DNA of 64,000 bases, taken from assembly GCA_047967505.1 (NCBI GenBank), contig CM106541.1. One strand, given 5' to 3'. How positions within the stretch are numbered: the first letter of the stretch is position 1; each line of letters begins with the position of its first letter. The notes under the pieces are model-generated. The model was not told the DNA's origin and searched no databases. It saw only the letters and a list, made by a program, of their open reading frames with translations. The DNA is from Dipteris shenzhenensis (Eukaryota; Polypodiophyta; Polypodiopsida; Gleicheniales). The position numbers were made by a program, and so were the translations under genes. Below are positions 13,762 to 24,979 of the stretch, in pieces.

Positions 13762-14704
13762 ATGACCCGCACCACTAGCCGACCCCAACTGCTCAGCTCA
13801 ACATAGCAAGCAATCGACGGCTCACTTGCAGGTCACAAAGCTCTGCAGCTATATCTGCAAGACAACGAGCTATACCAGCTAGTTGATACGGCAGATAAAG
13901 CTGATGACGGTCATAGCCCCTGTAACAAACATCATCTGTGCCTAGAGCAGAACCTTTAGCTGCGTAAGAAAGGGCGATTATTCAAGTCAGTGGCTACGCA
14001 AAGAGAAAGAACGGAGAGCTTCCAGCAGAAGTCCTCACAAAGGATAAAGAGCGAGCTCATTCCGACTGAGACTTCGCTTGGTCACTACAGACCGCTCTTT
14101 GCTTGCTTGCCGAACAGCATATCCGGTTTCACCATGGCTCCCTGTCTGCCAATTGGGCCGAAGTCTATAGATTGCGTTACTTGTGCTGACTTAACAAGCG
14201 AGATGCCAGCTAGTCGATTCAGATGCTTAAGCATTCTTTTGGAGTCTTCTAAAGCCGTTCACATACTACGGTAGAAGCTTTGTGGCGGAGGCGAGATCGT
14301 CACTGTACAGCTGCAGAATCTCCCCTACACTCAACAACACGGCCCATCCATCGACCCGCTTCTGATGACCAGCTAACTCCAGCAAGCGGCTGAGCGATGG
14401 GCTATAGCTCCCAAGCACTAAAGCTTCTACAACGAGCCCTGCACTGCAGTAGCCGCCTTTGTTAGCGAGCGTTGCTCCTCCGCTCCAAGCCTCGCCATCT
14501 CCGAACGGAGACTCCTCCCCTACAACACTCACAGAGAGCTAACCAGCAGCACAGGAGCAGTGCGCATCAGACTTCCATTGGTGAAGGACTCTGGAACGCT
14601 CCACCTCCATCACACGACCTTCAGCTCGAATTCGCCGTCATTGCCTCAAAGTTCTTCTCCAAGGCTGTTACCTTAGGCCACGTGGAAATGCCACGTGGCA
14701 GATA
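13762..14704 (+). other. Long frame interrupted only by C-to-T-type stops
   Basis: From an ATG at 13762 one frame can be followed for about 310 codons to 14704. Its stops are TAG or TAA, never TGA. Most sit where Gln would fit (CAACATAGCAAGC near 13800, CTTTAGCTGCG, AGCTAACTC, CACTAAAGC). The DNA is richer in GC than its surroundings. No protein family is recognised and a competing 88-codon minus-strand frame exists at 14266-14532, so coding status is uncertain. It lies just downstream of the 13509 primer site and may be part of that element. Confidence 0.25.
14677..14699. promoter_or_regulatory. Paired G-boxes in a perfect inverted repeat
   Basis: GCCACGTGG and CCACGTGGC are separated by AAATG. 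Each arm contains the palindromic G-box core CACGTG, bound by plant bZIP and bHLH factors, and the pair can form a hairpin. No gene start is attached, so function is unproven. A related CCACGTGGCCTAAGGT occurs at about 40101 in the opposite sense. Confidence 0.35.
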
Positions 14705-14818
14705 AGGTGGTCAAACTAATTGTGCTTAAGTTAAATTGATGGTTAAGGCTTAGGGTTAGGTTAATGCCACATCATCATAAGCATATAGTAACCCCTTGTT
14801 AAGCACAGTTTGAATTCT

Positions 14819-15122
14819 GCATGTAAATCCTTGTGCCACATCATCAAGAGCCATTTCTCGATCACAACTTCGACAAGCCGTAACTTTCAATCCACGAAGA
14901 ATTTGCACACGCTCCAAAAAGGAAAATGATCATTTTTTCAAGGTCTACGTGCTTGTTAGATCAAAATCATGCATGTAAATCCCTGTGCCACATCATCAAG
15001 AGCCATTTCTCGATCAAAACTTCGAAAAGCCGTAACTTCCAATCCAGGAAGAATTTGCACACGCTCCAAAAAGGAAAATGATCATTTTTTCAAGGTCTAC
15101 GTGCTTGTTAGATCAAAATCAT
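14819..15122. repeat. Tandem duplication of 152 bp
   Basis: Copies start at 14819 and 14971 with GCATGTAAATCC and both end TTAGATCAAAATCAT. About 7 differences were noticed between them, so the duplication is fairly recent. Confidence 0.92.
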
Positions 15123-15359
15123 TGTGTGCAATTAGACACTGCCAATATTAAAATAAATCAATTGGTAAGACCTTTGCAACAAATGGAAAAGCAACGCATG
15201 TATGCAAAAAGCATGCCAAAAGCACAAGTGCATAAGATGACCATAGCACAGAACATGGCATCCACACATAAAGCATTAAGGCACATGGAAGAACAAAGCA
15301 TCATGCATCAAGCTACATCAGGCAATGAAGCGAAGCCATGGGAATACCCAAGAGCCTAA

Positions 15360-16975
15360 AGACTTTGCCATGGGGTAGAGTGTGACAACCAAGTGAATCA
15401 AGAAGCACTTGCTATTGGCCACTAAGAGTGGTATATCCCATTTTGATATGGTTAATGAGTGAGCCAAAAGCTATGTACAAGATGTCTAAGCACTCCATGA
15501 CAGCTCCAACATCTGCTCATTGTTTCTAGGAGTCAAGCTGGTATCATTCGCAAATTGCTGACTAACCAGCTACTAGAAGGGAGGTCAATGCCCTGAATAG
15601 TACCTTTTTCCACTCCCTTTGCTAAGAGCCAATCGAGAGAATCTGCCACAATCACGAACAAGAGAGGAGCAATTGGTCAACCTTTTCTGATAAACCATTT
15701 GAGCGGGAAAAGGAGAGGACATTACACCATTGACAAAGATTTTAGCTGGTGCACTGGATTAAAGTAGCTTGATAAAATAGACATATTATGGCCCAATACC
15801 CAAATCATGTAGGGACTGGACAAGAAAGTCCTAGTCTAAGCAATCATATGCCTTATCAAAATCCACTTTTATAAAGTAGATGCTCTAGTTTGAATCCCTT
15901 GCAAAATCGAAGCCTTCCCATGCATTTATCCTGAGTCCTTAGTGCTATCCCCTTCGCTATGATTTTGTAGCTACAATTAAGCATTGTGAGTGGGTGCCAA
16001 TTCTTCAGTAAGTCTATTCTACCACCCTTGGGGATGAGTTTAATGATGCCACCATTTAGATGTTTAGGTAAATGCTAGTTGCGTATACTCTCTTGCTAGA
16101 CTGCAAGGAGACAAGGACCCACAATCTCCCATAAGGTTTTATAGAACTCAATAGGAAGACCATCTTCTCCAGGGATACTCCCATCTTTCATAGACATAGT
16201 GGCTTCCTTTACATCCTTAAGAGACATCAAGGCCTCAAGGTGAGAATGCTCATATCTTTGAACTCAAGCCTTCCTGGCCCTCCTGGATTTGTCTCAAGCT
16301 AGGAAAATCTCGAGAGTGACTGATATAGAAAGGGAGAGTAACTGTAGACAATAAGAAGAGATAAATTCAACATTCTCATTCTCATTTTGGGCCCACTGAG
16401 AGTTTGCAACTTCCTACAAGGGAATATCATCCCTGGCTCTCTTTTGTCTGATCAGATTGAAAACTTCTTTGGTTGGCCTATCCGTTTTTCCAGCCCACCA
16501 GTCTTGTAAATAGATCCGCATATCTCGCAATCTAGCACTTTCCAGTCTCAAAAAGCCAGCCTTAGCTTTTAGCAATTCTGTCTGAGCACTAACGCATCCC
16601 TACCTAGCCCTTAGCTCTATAGCCTCTATAGTCTCCTTAACCCTATCCATCCTCAGGCTTTTATTACTGCTCTCAGTTTTTTTGCATCCTTTAGTGTTTG
16701 TTGTGTTTCCTTGACTGCTTTGCTGCCAAAAATTAGAGGCTTTCTCTCTTCCATCTGGCCTACTCCAAATCTTATTGATCTGACTCTACACTGATTTGAA
16801 AAGGAAAAGGTTGGGATCAACCTTGAACCAAGACACAAATTTTTGACCATGGCTAAAATCCCAACCAAGCATGATAGGTTTGTGATTAGAAAGCACAAGA
16901 TTAGAAAAGTTTTGAACGTCAACTTTAGAGATATTAAGTAGCAAGATGTGAGAGACATAAAATTTGTTAATGGTG
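15360..16975 (-). pseudogene. LINE (L1-type) endonuclease tail and reverse transcriptase relic
   Basis: Read on the minus strand in several frames, this gives the order of a plant L1 ORF2. First comes the end of the endonuclease (NHKPIMLGWDFSHG, about 16880), then a charged linker. Next are GEDGLPIEFYKTLWEIVGPC (about 16150), HLPKHLNGGIIKLIPKGGRI with NWHPLTMLNCSYKIIAKGIA (about 15960-16060), and DFDKAYDCLD (about 15850). GVMSSPFPLKW and an active-site box reading FANDTSL (about 15560) follow. The family norm is F/YADD, so one catalytic Asp is lost. Many stops and frameshifts are present. The 5' end of the element abuts element A near 16980, and the 3' end with RNase H or poly(A) was not found. 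Confidence 0.82.
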
Positions 16976-16989
16976 GTTTCTCTCTTGTA

Positions 16990-17626
16990 CTCTCTGACTT
17001 GTTGCTGATTTGGGATACATGAAGTCCAATGCAGAGTATACTCTCTACTACAAAGTTTAAGGGGAAGACATCACTATTGCACTTTTGTACGCAGATGATT
17101 TGATTATGATAGGAAGCAAGGATAGGTTCATTAGAAAACTAAAACAAGACTTATCTGTAGAGTTCGACATGAAAGATCTTGGACTTATGCACTATTGTCT
17201 TGGAATTGAGTTCTGGAGAGATTCAGATAGCACATTCATGAGTCAACTCAAGTATGTTGACAGTCTTTTGAAGAAGTTTCATATGGCAGATTGGAAGATT
17301 GTAGCCACTCCCATGGAGCAAAGTTTGAAACTTACAAAAGATTCAGAAAAGCCTACAGTAAATGACAGAAACTATAGGTAGCTCATCGGATCTCTTATAT
17401 ATCTGACTATCACACAGCTAGATATTTGTTATGCAGTAAGTTCACTTGCACAGTTTATGGCAAATCCAAAACAGTCTCATTGGAATGCAGCCAAAAGAGT
17501 CTTGAGATACATCAGAGGTACAAGACAATTTGGGATAGAATACAGAGGAAGTCATCCACGGTTGCATGGATACTATGGTAGTGACTATGCCAGAGATCAT
17601 GAGACCAGGAGATCGACACAGGGATA
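16990..17626 (+). pseudogene. Copia element A, reverse transcriptase/RNase H, left part
   Basis: A single frame holds the end of a copia reverse transcriptase (LLYADDLIMIG, the YVDD box as YADD, about 17082; then DLGLMHYCLGIEF) and the start of RNase H (PKQSHWNAAKRVLRYIRG, ETRRSTQGY). It is broken by TAA at 17058-17060 and TAG at 17379-17381. At 17626 it is cut by element B and resumes at 23285 in the same protein context, so A is the older host. Gag, protease, integrase and most of the reverse transcriptase are missing; the left edge abuts the LINE relic. Confidence 0.9.
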
Positions 17627-18094
17627 TGTTGAGATATCGAGCTCCACTATGATATGCTAGGGTGACTGTTGTGCATTTATGTCACCGACTTGTTAGCTGC
17701 AGATGCAGTTGGTACACCGCCCATGAATAATAGCTAGATGACAGCTATCTTTATGTACTCTAGTTAGTGGCTCAGTTAGTATGCCACCTTAGTTAGCTGA
17801 GTTTGGTTTGAGACCCACATATAGGGTTCACCTATTCCTTTTGTACTTGTAACCTTGCAACTCCTCCTCCCCTCTCCTCTAACCTTGCAACCCATCCTCT
17901 CCCTCTCCTCCTCCCTCCTCCTCCTCCCTCCTCCTCCTCCCTCCTCTCTCTTCTTTCCCCCATGCTCTTACACCTTCTTTCTCTCCCACTAAGAAGAGGA
18001 AAATTGTTTTCAACCTCCACCTTTGTGTATATTCCCCCATTCTGTATGTGAGAAAGCTACAGGTGAGACTCCTTACTTCTCCACTCTCTTCACA
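17627..18094 (+). repeat. Left LTR of element B (468 bp)
   Basis: It starts TGTTGAGATATCGAGCTC and ends CTCTCTTCACA. It matches the right LTR closely except for a pyrimidine-rich (CTCC-type) expansion at about 17856-17985, which makes it 111 bp longer. The shared part contains CCACCTTAGTTAGCTGAG. Confidence 0.93.
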
Positions 18095-18106
18095 TGGTAT
18101 CAGAGC
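18095..18106 (+). other. Primer binding site of element B
   Basis: TGGTATCAGAGC follows the LTR with no gap. It is complementary to the initiator tRNA-Met 3' end, the usual copia minus-strand primer. Confidence 0.93.
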
Positions 18107-18602
18107 TCGGTTCGTGGTAAGGAGCTCAAGAAAGCAAACCAACTTTGCGGTGTCTTGGTAAGAGGATCATTGTTGCTTTCCTTTTTCGAGTTTGGGAGCA
18201 AATCTCTACAGGTAGCACAGCCGAAAAGTGCAAGAGTACACTATCTCAGATTGGGACGCCCTTTGTGGTGCGACGAGAGGACATTATTTTTTTGATTCGA
18301 GGCAATCTCAGGGCCCGTTTTGGTGGCGGAAGTTTTCCCCAGGCACTCAAAAAAGTGCCTTGTTTTTGTTGTGTGACCACTGTTCTGCAGGTCGGTGAAA
18401 AGTTGCCGTTGAAATTGCATCGTATGCCTGTGCGTAGAGATATTGGGAGTGATAGAATCATTCTTATTTCCTCTTGATGCAAAATCATCACTAAGAAGTG
18501 ACTGTGTGGTCAAATATCACTTTCGTCAGTTTTGCAGATTTGCCCTTATGAGGCAGAAGTAGTGTTTTTTACAGTGACACAATATTTTTGCAGTGTTTTG
18601 TA

Positions 18603-19510
18603 ATGGCGTCTGATGCTCTTTCACAGATAGTCACTGAGAAGCTTGACAAGAACAACTTCCAAGCATGGAAGTTTAGAATGACAAATTTCCTTAAGGGAAA
18701 AGGCTATTGGGAGTTCATTACTGGAGCTGAACAAGAACCAGTTATTCCTAATGTTCCCAATCAACAGGAGTTGCAGGCATTTAAAGGATGGCATGAGAGA
18801 GCCAGAAGTTATGTACTGGCTGTCTATCAGTATTTTAGATTCTATGATTGTGCATATTCAGGATGCAAGCACGCTGAAGGAGGCATGGGATACTTTGACA
18901 AAAATGTATAGCACAAATACATAAGACAGGAAAATGTAGCTTAAGCAGGAGTTGCATAATGTGCAGAGAGAAAATATGAGCATCAATGACTACCACATGA
19001 AGGTGAAGAAGATTGTAGATGCACTTGCTTCTATTAGGTCGCCAGTGGAAGATGATGATTTAGTCTTTGTGACCTTGAATGGTCTAGGAAAGGATTATGC
19101 ACAATTCCGGACATCCGTTGCCATCCGTGAGAATTTTCCTAATTTTGAGGAGTTGATTGCTCTTCTAATTTCTAAAGAGCAGAGAAATGGTGGTGCATCT
19201 TCTTCAGGAGGAACTTCAAAAGAAGCTGTCTTCTACTCAAATGCTAGAAGAGGTAGAGGCAGAGGTAGAGCAGGCCGATTTGGAGGCCATGGCAAAAATC
19301 AAAATATGCAGCAAATTCAAGAAAACCAGTCCTATGGAGGAGGACATGGTAACTTTAGAGGCAGAGGGAGCCAAAGAGGTTGTGGTGGATCGCAAAGAGT
19401 CCAAAATGCAAACAGCAATGTTGAATGCTACTACTGTGGTAAAATGGGTCATATGGTTAAAGACTGCTATAAAAAGCAGAATGACATCATGACTGGAAAA
19501 TTGCAGCAAG
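18603..19510 (+). pseudogene. Element B Gag
   Basis: The start is ATG at 18603 (MASDALSQIV). The copia Gag N-terminus with KNNFQAWKFRMTNFLKGKG (the usual YxxWKxxM region) is followed after a frameshift near 18840 by LKQELHNVQRENMSINDYH. An Arg/Gly-rich stretch comes next, then a single intact CX2CX4HX4C knuckle (CYYCGKMGHMVKDC, about 19430). Gag forms the particle and binds element RNA. Stops at 18922-18924 (TAA) and 18937-18939 (TAG) lie in the shifted frame. Normally this is one frame continuous with pol. Confidence 0.88.
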
Positions 19511-22500
19511 GCAATTATGCATCCTCTAGTAGACGGGGTGATGACAAAAATGAGCATCTGTTTATGATACAACACATGACCAATTCTATGACAAGTGCAA
19601 AAGAAAGTAATGATGTGTGGTATGTTAACTCAGGTGTGTTAAACCACATGACAGGTCATGCAGAATGGATGCAGGATGCAAGAAAAATGAAAAGACCAGG
19701 ATTTGTGGAGACTGGTGATGATACTGCACATCCTATTGTGCAGATTGGTAAAATTTCTTTGTCTATGCAGGATGGGAAAAAGAAATACCTATCTGATGTA
19801 TTTCATGTCCCGAATATCACCAAGAACCTGGTTTCTGTTGGTCAAATGGTTGAGCTGGGCTTGTAGGTCAGATTTAATCCTCATGGATGCTTTGTTGAGG
19901 ATATGAAAAATAAAGGTCGCTTGATAGCAAAAGGGAAGAAGAAGGGCAGGATGTTTACGTTGGATGCGGACATGCCTGAATTCAGTGCAGCAATGTTTGC
20001 ACATGGGACCAGTGTAGTCGCAGATATTAATATCTGGCATAAACGCATTGGTCATGTTTATGTACAGCGACTTAAATTAATGTAGGCCCAAAATATTGTT
20101 GCAGGATTGCCTAAGTTCAAGGTTGTAGAAATGCATAAGATATGTGAAGCCTGTCAATTTGGAAAACAGGCAAGGAAACCATTTCCTAGACATGTTCAAG
20201 AGAATAAGAAGCCATTGGAATTAATCCACTCTGATGTGTGGACTACTAAAGCTGCATCTATTGGAGGCTGTCATTATATTGTTACTTTTATTGATGACTA
20301 TAGCAGAAAAGTTTGTGTGTATTTTATGAAAAAGAAAAGTGAAGTGTTTGAGCATTTCAAAGCTTTTAAAGCTATGGTTGAAAAAGAAACAAGTTTGCAA
20401 ATAAAATGCCTAAGGTCAGATGGAGGGGGAGAGTACCTCTCAAATGAGTTTGCAAGGTTCTTGTAGGAGCATGGCATAAAGCAGCAATATTCATGCAATC
20501 ATACGCCACAGCAAAATGGACTTGCAGAAAGGAAAAACAGGCATATTGGAGAGGTATCTCGTGCCATGCTCAACGAAAAAGACCTACCATATTATTATTG
20601 GGCTGAAGCAGTTGCTACAGTAGTCTACATAATGAACAGGACTCCCACTGCAGTAATACATGCATGATGCCAAAGGAGATGTATATTGGTAGGAAACCAG
20701 ATATTTCTCATTTGAAAGTTTTTGGTTGCATTGCCTATGTTCATGTGCCAGATGAGTTGAGATCCAAGTTGGATCCAAAAGTTGAGAAGTGCATCTTTAT
20801 TGGTTATTCTCTGCAGCAAAAACAGTATAGATGTTATAATTCTTCTACTCATAAGTTTACAATAAGCAGAGATGTTGTTTTTTATGAGATGAGTAGCTGG
20901 TATAAACCAATAAATGTGATTGATGATGTAGATGCACAAAATGGTAATGCTGCACAGAATTCACAGCAGCAATCACAAAATATTAGTGGACTTATAGTGT
21001 CCTCTAGCAGTGGTTCACATACTTTACCATGGACAGGCAGATTGAGATCAGGAGAATCTCCTCAAAGTAATGTAGATAGTGGTATGCAAGTATCACGAAA
21101 AGAAAAAGAGAAAGTAGATCAGCCCATGGTTGATGTGAATGTAGGTCACTTTTATGTGGATGGTGAATCCAGTGGCTCAGAACAGGAGCCTTGATGATGA
21201 GTTGGGTATTCCTTCTGTTGTTACACCTAGAGTAAGGAAGACAAGGGATGTTTTGAGAGCACCTGGTAGTGAGCCTATTTTGCACAGGTCTACTAGAGCT
21301 AGGTATCCTATGAATAGGCTGATATATGATGGATTTACAGCCATTCACTATGCCTATATGGTCAAAGTGATACATGAACCAGAACCCACTTCTTTTGAGC
21401 AAGCCATGGGAAAAGAAAAATGGGAGAAAGCCATGGATGAAGAAATGGATACCTTGAAAGCAAATGCTACATGGGAATTGGTGCCTTTGCCTAAAGACAA
21501 GAATGCAATTGGCTACAAGTGGGTTTATAAGGTGAAGCACAATGCAGATGGTTCTGTGAACAGATACAAGGCAAGATTAGTTGTCAAGGGGTATGCACAG
21601 ACATATGGCATTGATTATGAAGAAACGTTCAGTCTGGTTGCAAGGATGGCAATCGTAAGAGCACTCATTGCTATGGCTGCATCAAAGGGATGGTCTTTAC
21701 ATCAGATGGATGTAAAGAATGCCTTCTTGCATGGTGATTTGCAAGAAGAGGTCTATATGGAGCAACCATTAGGTTATGTTCATGCTGTTCATCCTGAGTT
21801 TGTTTGTAGGTTGAAGAAAGCCTTGTATGAATTGAAGCAAGCACCCAAAGCATGGTCTAACAAGATAGGATAGTATCTTGTCACTATTGGCTTTCAGATT
21901 TCCAAGGCAGATTTCTCACTTTATGTGAGAAAAATCGAGAAAGGCATTATGCTACTTGTCATTTATGTTGATGATTTGATCATCACAGGAGATAGTGATG
22001 AAGATATCCTTCATATGAAAATGCTATTGAAGCAGAAGTTTGAGATGAAGGACTTGGGAGAGCTGTGTTACTTCTTGGGCATTGAGGTGATTAGATCCAT
22101 AAGTGGGATATGGCTCTTGCAGAGGCAGTATGGATTGAACATGTTGTCCAAATATGGGATGACAGGCTGTAAGCCTATTTCAGTTCCTTTGGAGCAGAAT
22201 GTGAAGCTAAGCGCAGATGTAGGTGAGCTTCTGGAAGACCCTACTATGTACAAACACATAGTATGAAGTTTGATTTATATGACTATTACCAGGCCAGATT
22301 TGAGCTATGATGTTGGGTTGGTAAGTCAGATTATGCACGCTCCAAGGAAACTGCATTTGGATGCGGCTAGATGCATACTGAGGTATGTAAAGTCCACATT
22401 GCAGTATGGACTATTTTATGAGACTGGGGTTCAGATACAATTGCATGGATACACTGGTGTTGATTGGGCTGGTAGTATTTCTAATAGACGATCTACCAGT

Positions 22501-22880
22501 GGATATGTGTTCTCTTTTGGGAGTGTTGCAGTCACTTGGAGCAGCAAGAAACATTCTACAGTTGCCTTGTTGAGCACAGAGGTTGAGTACAAGGGTGCAA
22601 CAATGGCTGCATGTGAGGCAGCTTGGTTGCATAAGCTACTTTATGATATGCATCAGTCTACAGATGGGGTAGTTGTCATTTATTATGACAACATGAGCAG
22701 TATACACTTGGCAAATAACCCAGTCTATCATGCTAGAACAAAGTACATTGAGGTGCATTATCACTATGTGCGGGAGAGAAGGTTCTAGTAGGTTTTATTG
22801 ATCTAGTTCATGTCAGCATAGAGGATCAGGTAGCTGACATATTCATGAAGGCATTGGGTGCAGAGAAGCTGTGCAAATTC
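19511..22880 (+). pseudogene. Element B Pol: protease, integrase, reverse transcriptase, RNase H
   Basis: The protease site reads WYVNSGVLNHMTG at about 19617, with Asn (19627-19629) for the catalytic Asp of D-S/T-G. Integrase shows the GAG-pre-integrase cysteines (CEACQFGKQ), then HSD, RSDGGGEY and QQNGLAERKNR, the D,D-35-E triad. Reverse transcriptase contains YKWVYKVKHN, MDVKNAFLHGDL and IYVDDLIITG. RNase H contains GADW-type VDWAGS, STEVEYKGA and KYIEVHYHYVRE. Breaks are TAG at 19864, 20083, 20464 and 21871, TGA at 22264, and frameshifts near 20655, 21150-21190 and 22780. Confidence 0.92.
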
Positions 22881-22913
22881 AGAGACCTCCTTGGTGTGCA
22901 GGAATTGGGATTG

Positions 22914-22927
22914 AGCTCGAGGGGGAG
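22914..22927 (+). other. Polypurine tract of element B
   Basis: The purine-rich GAGCTCGAGGGGGAG just before the right LTR is the expected plus-strand primer. It overlaps the last codons of the RNase H frame. Confidence 0.85.
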
Positions 22928-23284
22928 TGTTAAGATATCGAGCTCACTCGTGATATGCCAAGGTGACCGTTGTGCATTTATGTCATCGACTTATTAGCTG
23001 CATATGCAGTTGGTACACCGCCCATGAATAATAGTTGGATGACATCTATCTTTATGTACTCTAGTTAGTGGCTCAGTTAGTATGCCACCTTAGTTAGCTG
23101 AGTTTTGTTTGAGAGCCACATATAGGGTTCACCTATTCCTTTTGTACTTAGAGAGAGTTCTTTTGGCTTTCACAACAGAGAAGAGGAAAACTATTTTCAG
23201 CCTCCACCTTTGTGTATATTCCCCCATTGTGTATGTGAGAAAGCTGCAAGTGAGACTCCTTACTTCTCTCCCACTCTCTTCACA
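22928..23284 (+). repeat. Right LTR of element B (357 bp)
   Basis: It starts TGTTAAGATATCGAGCTC and ends CTCTCTTCACA. It lacks the CTCC expansion of the left copy and carries AGAGAGAGTTCTTTTGGC at that point instead. Confidence 0.93.
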
Positions 23285-23715
23285 AGATATGCATTTTTCC
23301 TTGGTCAAGGTGCTATATCATGGTTGTCAAACAAACAACCAACTATTTCTTTGTCTTCGACTGAAGTAGAATATAGGGCACTCACTACAGGTGCATGTGA
23401 GGCTATATGGCTCAGAAGACTTTGGTCAAAAACAAATTACTTTGATGAGTTAAAGCCAACAACAATATACTGTGATAATCAATTGGCTCAAGCATTAGCC
23501 AAGAATCCAGTATATGACTCCAAGACAAAGCACATTGATGTTAGAGAGCACTTCATCAAAGAAAGAGTGTTAGTGACATCACACTACAACATTGTGATAG
23601 CAAAGAGAATCTTGTAGACATCTTTACCAAACCACTCGGTAAAGAGCTTTTCAAGAAACACCCACTAGCTCTTGGTTTGATGCAAAGGAAGGACATTCCC
23701 ATTAAAGGGGTGTGA
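23285..23715 (+). pseudogene. Copia element A, RNase H C-terminal part
   Basis: Continues A after the nested insertion: AFFLGQGAISWLSNKQ, STEVEYRALTTGACEAIWL, then YCDNQLAQALAKNPVYD, the conserved copia RNase H end. One frameshift lies near 23570-23615. The final frame ends with GLMQRKDIPIKGV and a TGA at 23713-23715 that overlaps the LTR start, a common copia layout. Confidence 0.9.
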
Positions 23716-24000
23716 TGGAATGTAATGTTCAGTCCTTCTTCGATTCCCTAGAATCATCATCTTGAGGGAAGGCCTACTTCATGATGTTGATCTTGAGGGA
23801 AGGTGTTGAGAGTTCACGCTCAACATCATGTGATCATGTGTGCATAGCACCATCATGTGATGCATATGTGCATAGCACTAACCCAATATAGTGCTATAAA
23901 GGAAAGGGTAGATGCCCTAACCCTAACCCTAAATGGGTTTGTATATATTCTACATTTTCAACTAAATCTAGTGTACAATTAGTCATTTTTGGTGCCGGCA
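23711..24000 (+). repeat. Probable 3' LTR of element A
   Basis: After the purine tract ATTAAAGGGG the sequence starts TGTGATGGAATG. It holds a good TATA box (CTATAAAGG, about 23893) and a telobox-like run of three CCCTAA (23915-23933). The right end is uncertain; GGTGCCGGCA near 24000 is one candidate. No left partner was found, so only the start is firm. Confidence 0.6.
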
Positions 24001-24675
24001 TAGAGAACTCCCTTGTGGAATGCCCCTAGCCTCCATGCGTGCCAAAGCTCTATCAGTCATGTCGTGGTGCCCTACTGCCACATGGCCTTTGTGTCGGTGG
24101 GTCCCAAGACTATTATTGGAGTTAGAGTTTGCTACGCATGTCAGAGAACAGTGAGGGGCATGAACAACAAGGGCAAACATGTGGCAGCACATTATGGGTC
24201 ACAGAGACTAACGCCTTAGTCTAGACTGCAAGTGTGGTATGAAGAGCGAGGCCACGTGGACTACTATAGCTAAAACTAGCAGGCTAATGCACATAGAGTG
24301 CAGTGAGGGAACTAAATGCACTAAATGCAGATAGAGTTAGATTAAGGTCATGGCTTGGTAGAGGTGCAACTCAGAGAAGATTGCATCATTGTGCGAGGCA
24401 CCACATGTCGCGTTAGAGACTTTTTGCACACAGATTTGCACATGTGGTAGAAGCACTCACAGTGACAAAACCCCATGGTGACTCGAGCACAAAGTGGAGG
24501 GGCACATAGCATAGTCATGGCCCCTGACGATGAGCTAGCTTGCCTCTCGGGATAGAAGCAAATAGGTGTGCACCAAACTGCGAGTCCCTGAGAAGGACTG
24601 TGACTAGGCAGAGGCATGATAGACTCCAACTCGCAAGTTGTCGGGGGACTGCACCGGCGCCCAAGGCAGAGTGTT
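24001..24675. other. Unassigned DNA
   Basis: Short frames only, without recognisable domains or terminal repeats. Confidence 0.4.
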
Positions 24676-24677
24676 GC

Positions 24678-24724
<47 letters not shown>

Positions 24725-24936
24725 AGAGAGAAGAGGAGAGAGAGTGTGGAGGGAGATTGCAATATGGCAGGAGGGGGTATACAAAAAAATATACATAAAT
24801 ATAATTATATATATATATATATATATATTAATATGTATATTATTTTATTAATATATTGATAATATATAATCTACTTATATATATATCTATATCTATCTAT
24901 CTATCTATATATATTTAGATAGATAGATAGATAGAT

Positions 24937-24974
<38 letters not shown>
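24676..24974. repeat. Compound microsatellite: TA, GA, TA, TATC/GATA, GA
   Basis: A run of (TA)n is followed by (GA)n (24680-24745), then a second TA-rich block. A TATC run meets a GATA run across a short spacer (about 24880-24940), making a self-complementary palindrome. The block ends in (GA)n at 24974. No coding content. Confidence 0.95.

Positions 24975-24979
<5 letters not shown>

Larger units (their letters stand above)
17627..23284 (+). mobile_element. Complete Ty1/copia retrotransposon (element B), nested in A
   Basis: The 5658-bp element has two LTRs (17627-18094 and 22928-23284), both TGTT...CACA. A primer site immediately follows the left LTR and a purine tract precedes the right one. 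Its coding order is Gag, protease, integrase, reverse transcriptase, RNase H. The flanks GGATA (17622-17626) and AGATA (23285-23289) form a 5-bp target duplication with one mismatch. The insertion interrupts the RNase H region of element A. Several frameshifts and nonsense codons make it non-autonomous. Confidence 0.95.

Noticed and set aside
23915-23933. Three CCCTAA units as an interstitial telomere
   Set aside because: Only 19 bp, not the plant CCCTAAA repeat, and placed within a probable LTR promoter where teloboxes occur.
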